Made by a program: the position numbers and the translations under genes. From Actinomycetota bacterium (GTDB taxonomy: Bacteria > Actinomycetota > Actinomycetes > Nanopelagicales > Nanopelagicaceae): a DNA stretch of 6,555 nucleotides. The stretch spans positions 1-6,555 of the forward strand of contig WLCS01000057.1 in the NCBI GenBank assembly GCA_009705185.1, written 5' to 3'. Below, one piece after another: positions 5,897 through 6,555 of the stretch. Numbering within the stretch: the first letter of the stretch is position 1; every line of letters begins with the position of its first letter. Under the pieces are notes generated by a model. That model was not told the DNA's origin. It searched no databases and saw nothing but the letters and a program-made list of their open reading frames with translations.

Positions 5897-6555
5897 ATGC
5901 AGACACGAGCCCGACGTTCAGGAATTCTGGCAGTCCTAGGTTCAGCCCTCTGCTTCGGAACTACCGGGACTACGCAGCAGCTAGGTGTTCCGGATATTTC
6001 CCCGTTAGCAGTGGGTTCAGCTCGACTTCTCTGTGGATCACTATTTCTTTTTCTCTTCGCCTACATTCAGCGAAATTCGCGTGGAACTTTCAGAGCGCCG
6101 ATTTCTGACTTACTCATTTGTGGGTTCGGAGTTGCGATGTATCAACTTACTTTTTTCTCAGCTGTTCACATAACTGGAATCGCCATTGCAACTGTTACCG
6201 CACTCGGTAGTGTCCCTACATTTTCGGCAATTGTTGCTTACGTTGTACTAGGGGAGAGACCGGGGAAGAGTTGGTATCTAGGCACTTCAATAACCATTAT
6301 CGGAATCATATTGGTCGGTACAGCAAACGGGGTGGATACATTTAAGCCATTAGGAATTTTGCTGGCAGCGATTGCTGGCTTCGGCTTTGCAGTCTTTAAC
6401 GTGGTTAGCCGAAAGTCACTCTCGCGCGGTGCACAAGATATCTGGTTAACAGCAACTTCATTTGGAATAGCAGCGTTGCTTACAATTCCATTTCTTTTCG
6501 CTCAAAACCCAGAATGGATACTTACTGCAAGTGGTGGACTCTCTGTACTGTGGCT
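5897..6555 (+). CDS. EamA/DMT superfamily membrane transporter (3'-truncated by the window end)
   Basis: The frame from the ATG at 5897 stays open to the window edge, giving 219 complete codons of a protein that normally has about 290-300 residues and ten membrane helices. After a short basic N-terminus (MQTRARR), hydrophobic segments lie at about residues 9-29, 36-57, 70-90, 93-118, 127-144, 150-171 and 182-201. The first EamA domain closes with VPTFSAIVAYVVLGERPGKSWYLGTSITIIGIILVG in residues 106-141, whose P...LGE pattern is the family signature; the second domain begins near 150 and is cut. It is an inner-membrane carrier of unknown substrate. Members export amino acids or other metabolites, and some import. 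It is divergent from the aldehyde dehydrogenase gene with a 28-bp gap, so the two may be coregulated. A link to hydroxyproline handling is possible but is not shown by the sequence. Confidence 0.85.
   Translation, partial: MQTRARRSGILAVLGSALCFGTTGTTQQLGVPDISPLAVGSARLLCGSLFLFLFAYIQRNSRGTFRAPISDLLICGFGVAMYQLTFFSAVHITGIAIATVTALGSVPTFSAIVAYVVLGERPGKSWYLGTSITIIGIILVGTANGVDTFKPLGILLAAIAGFGFAVFNVVSRKSLSRGAQDIWLTATSFGIAALLTIPFLFAQNPEWILTASGGLSVLW

Overview
The window carries a nearly complete trans-4-hydroxy-L-proline degradation locus, followed by the 5' part of a drug/metabolite transporter family gene. The DNA is densely packed, and sampled lines have roughly 42-57% GC. Three start codons have a TANNNT -10-like hexamer exactly 6 nt upstream, as expected for leaderless transcripts. 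Compact genes, moderate GC and leaderless starts suggest a streamlined actinobacterium, perhaps of the freshwater Nanopelagicales (acI) type. This assignment is inference; no rRNA or marker gene is present.

Layout: positions 2-4371 hold five plus-strand genes. The first (cut off at its 5' end) encodes an FAD-dependent D-amino-acid-oxidase-type subunit. It overlaps by ATGA a small [2Fe-2S] protein, which overlaps by ATGA a large FAD/[2Fe-2S] oxidoreductase. These three look like the subunits of a heteromeric D-hydroxyproline dehydrogenase of the HcnABC/opine-oxidase type. After a 16-nt gap comes a dihydrodipicolinate synthase superfamily protein, read here as pyrroline-4-hydroxy-2-carboxylate deaminase. 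Six nt further comes a proline racemase family protein, read as 4-hydroxyproline 2-epimerase. On the minus strand, abutting the epimerase stop codon with no gap, is an aldehyde dehydrogenase (4372-5868) fitting NADP-type 2-oxoglutarate semialdehyde dehydrogenase. A 28-bp divergent intergenic region then separates it from an EamA-type membrane transporter (from 5897, cut off by the window end).

Together the genes can take trans-4-hydroxy-L-proline to cis-4-hydroxy-D-proline (epimerase), to pyrroline-4-hydroxy-2-carboxylate (three-subunit dehydrogenase), to 2-oxoglutarate semialdehyde (deaminase) and to 2-oxoglutarate (aldehyde dehydrogenase). The pathway is known; the enzyme assignments come from motifs and mutual context, not from a database search.

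The less ordinary parts are regulatory. Two -10-like boxes lie back to back in the 28-bp divergent gap, each 6 nt from its own ATG. A similar box precedes the deaminase inside the operon. A perfect 18-bp palindrome sits just past the convergent gene junction, inside the 3' end of the aldehyde dehydrogenase gene. No RNA genes, insertion sequences, CRISPR arrays or gene-free stretches above 30 bp were seen.
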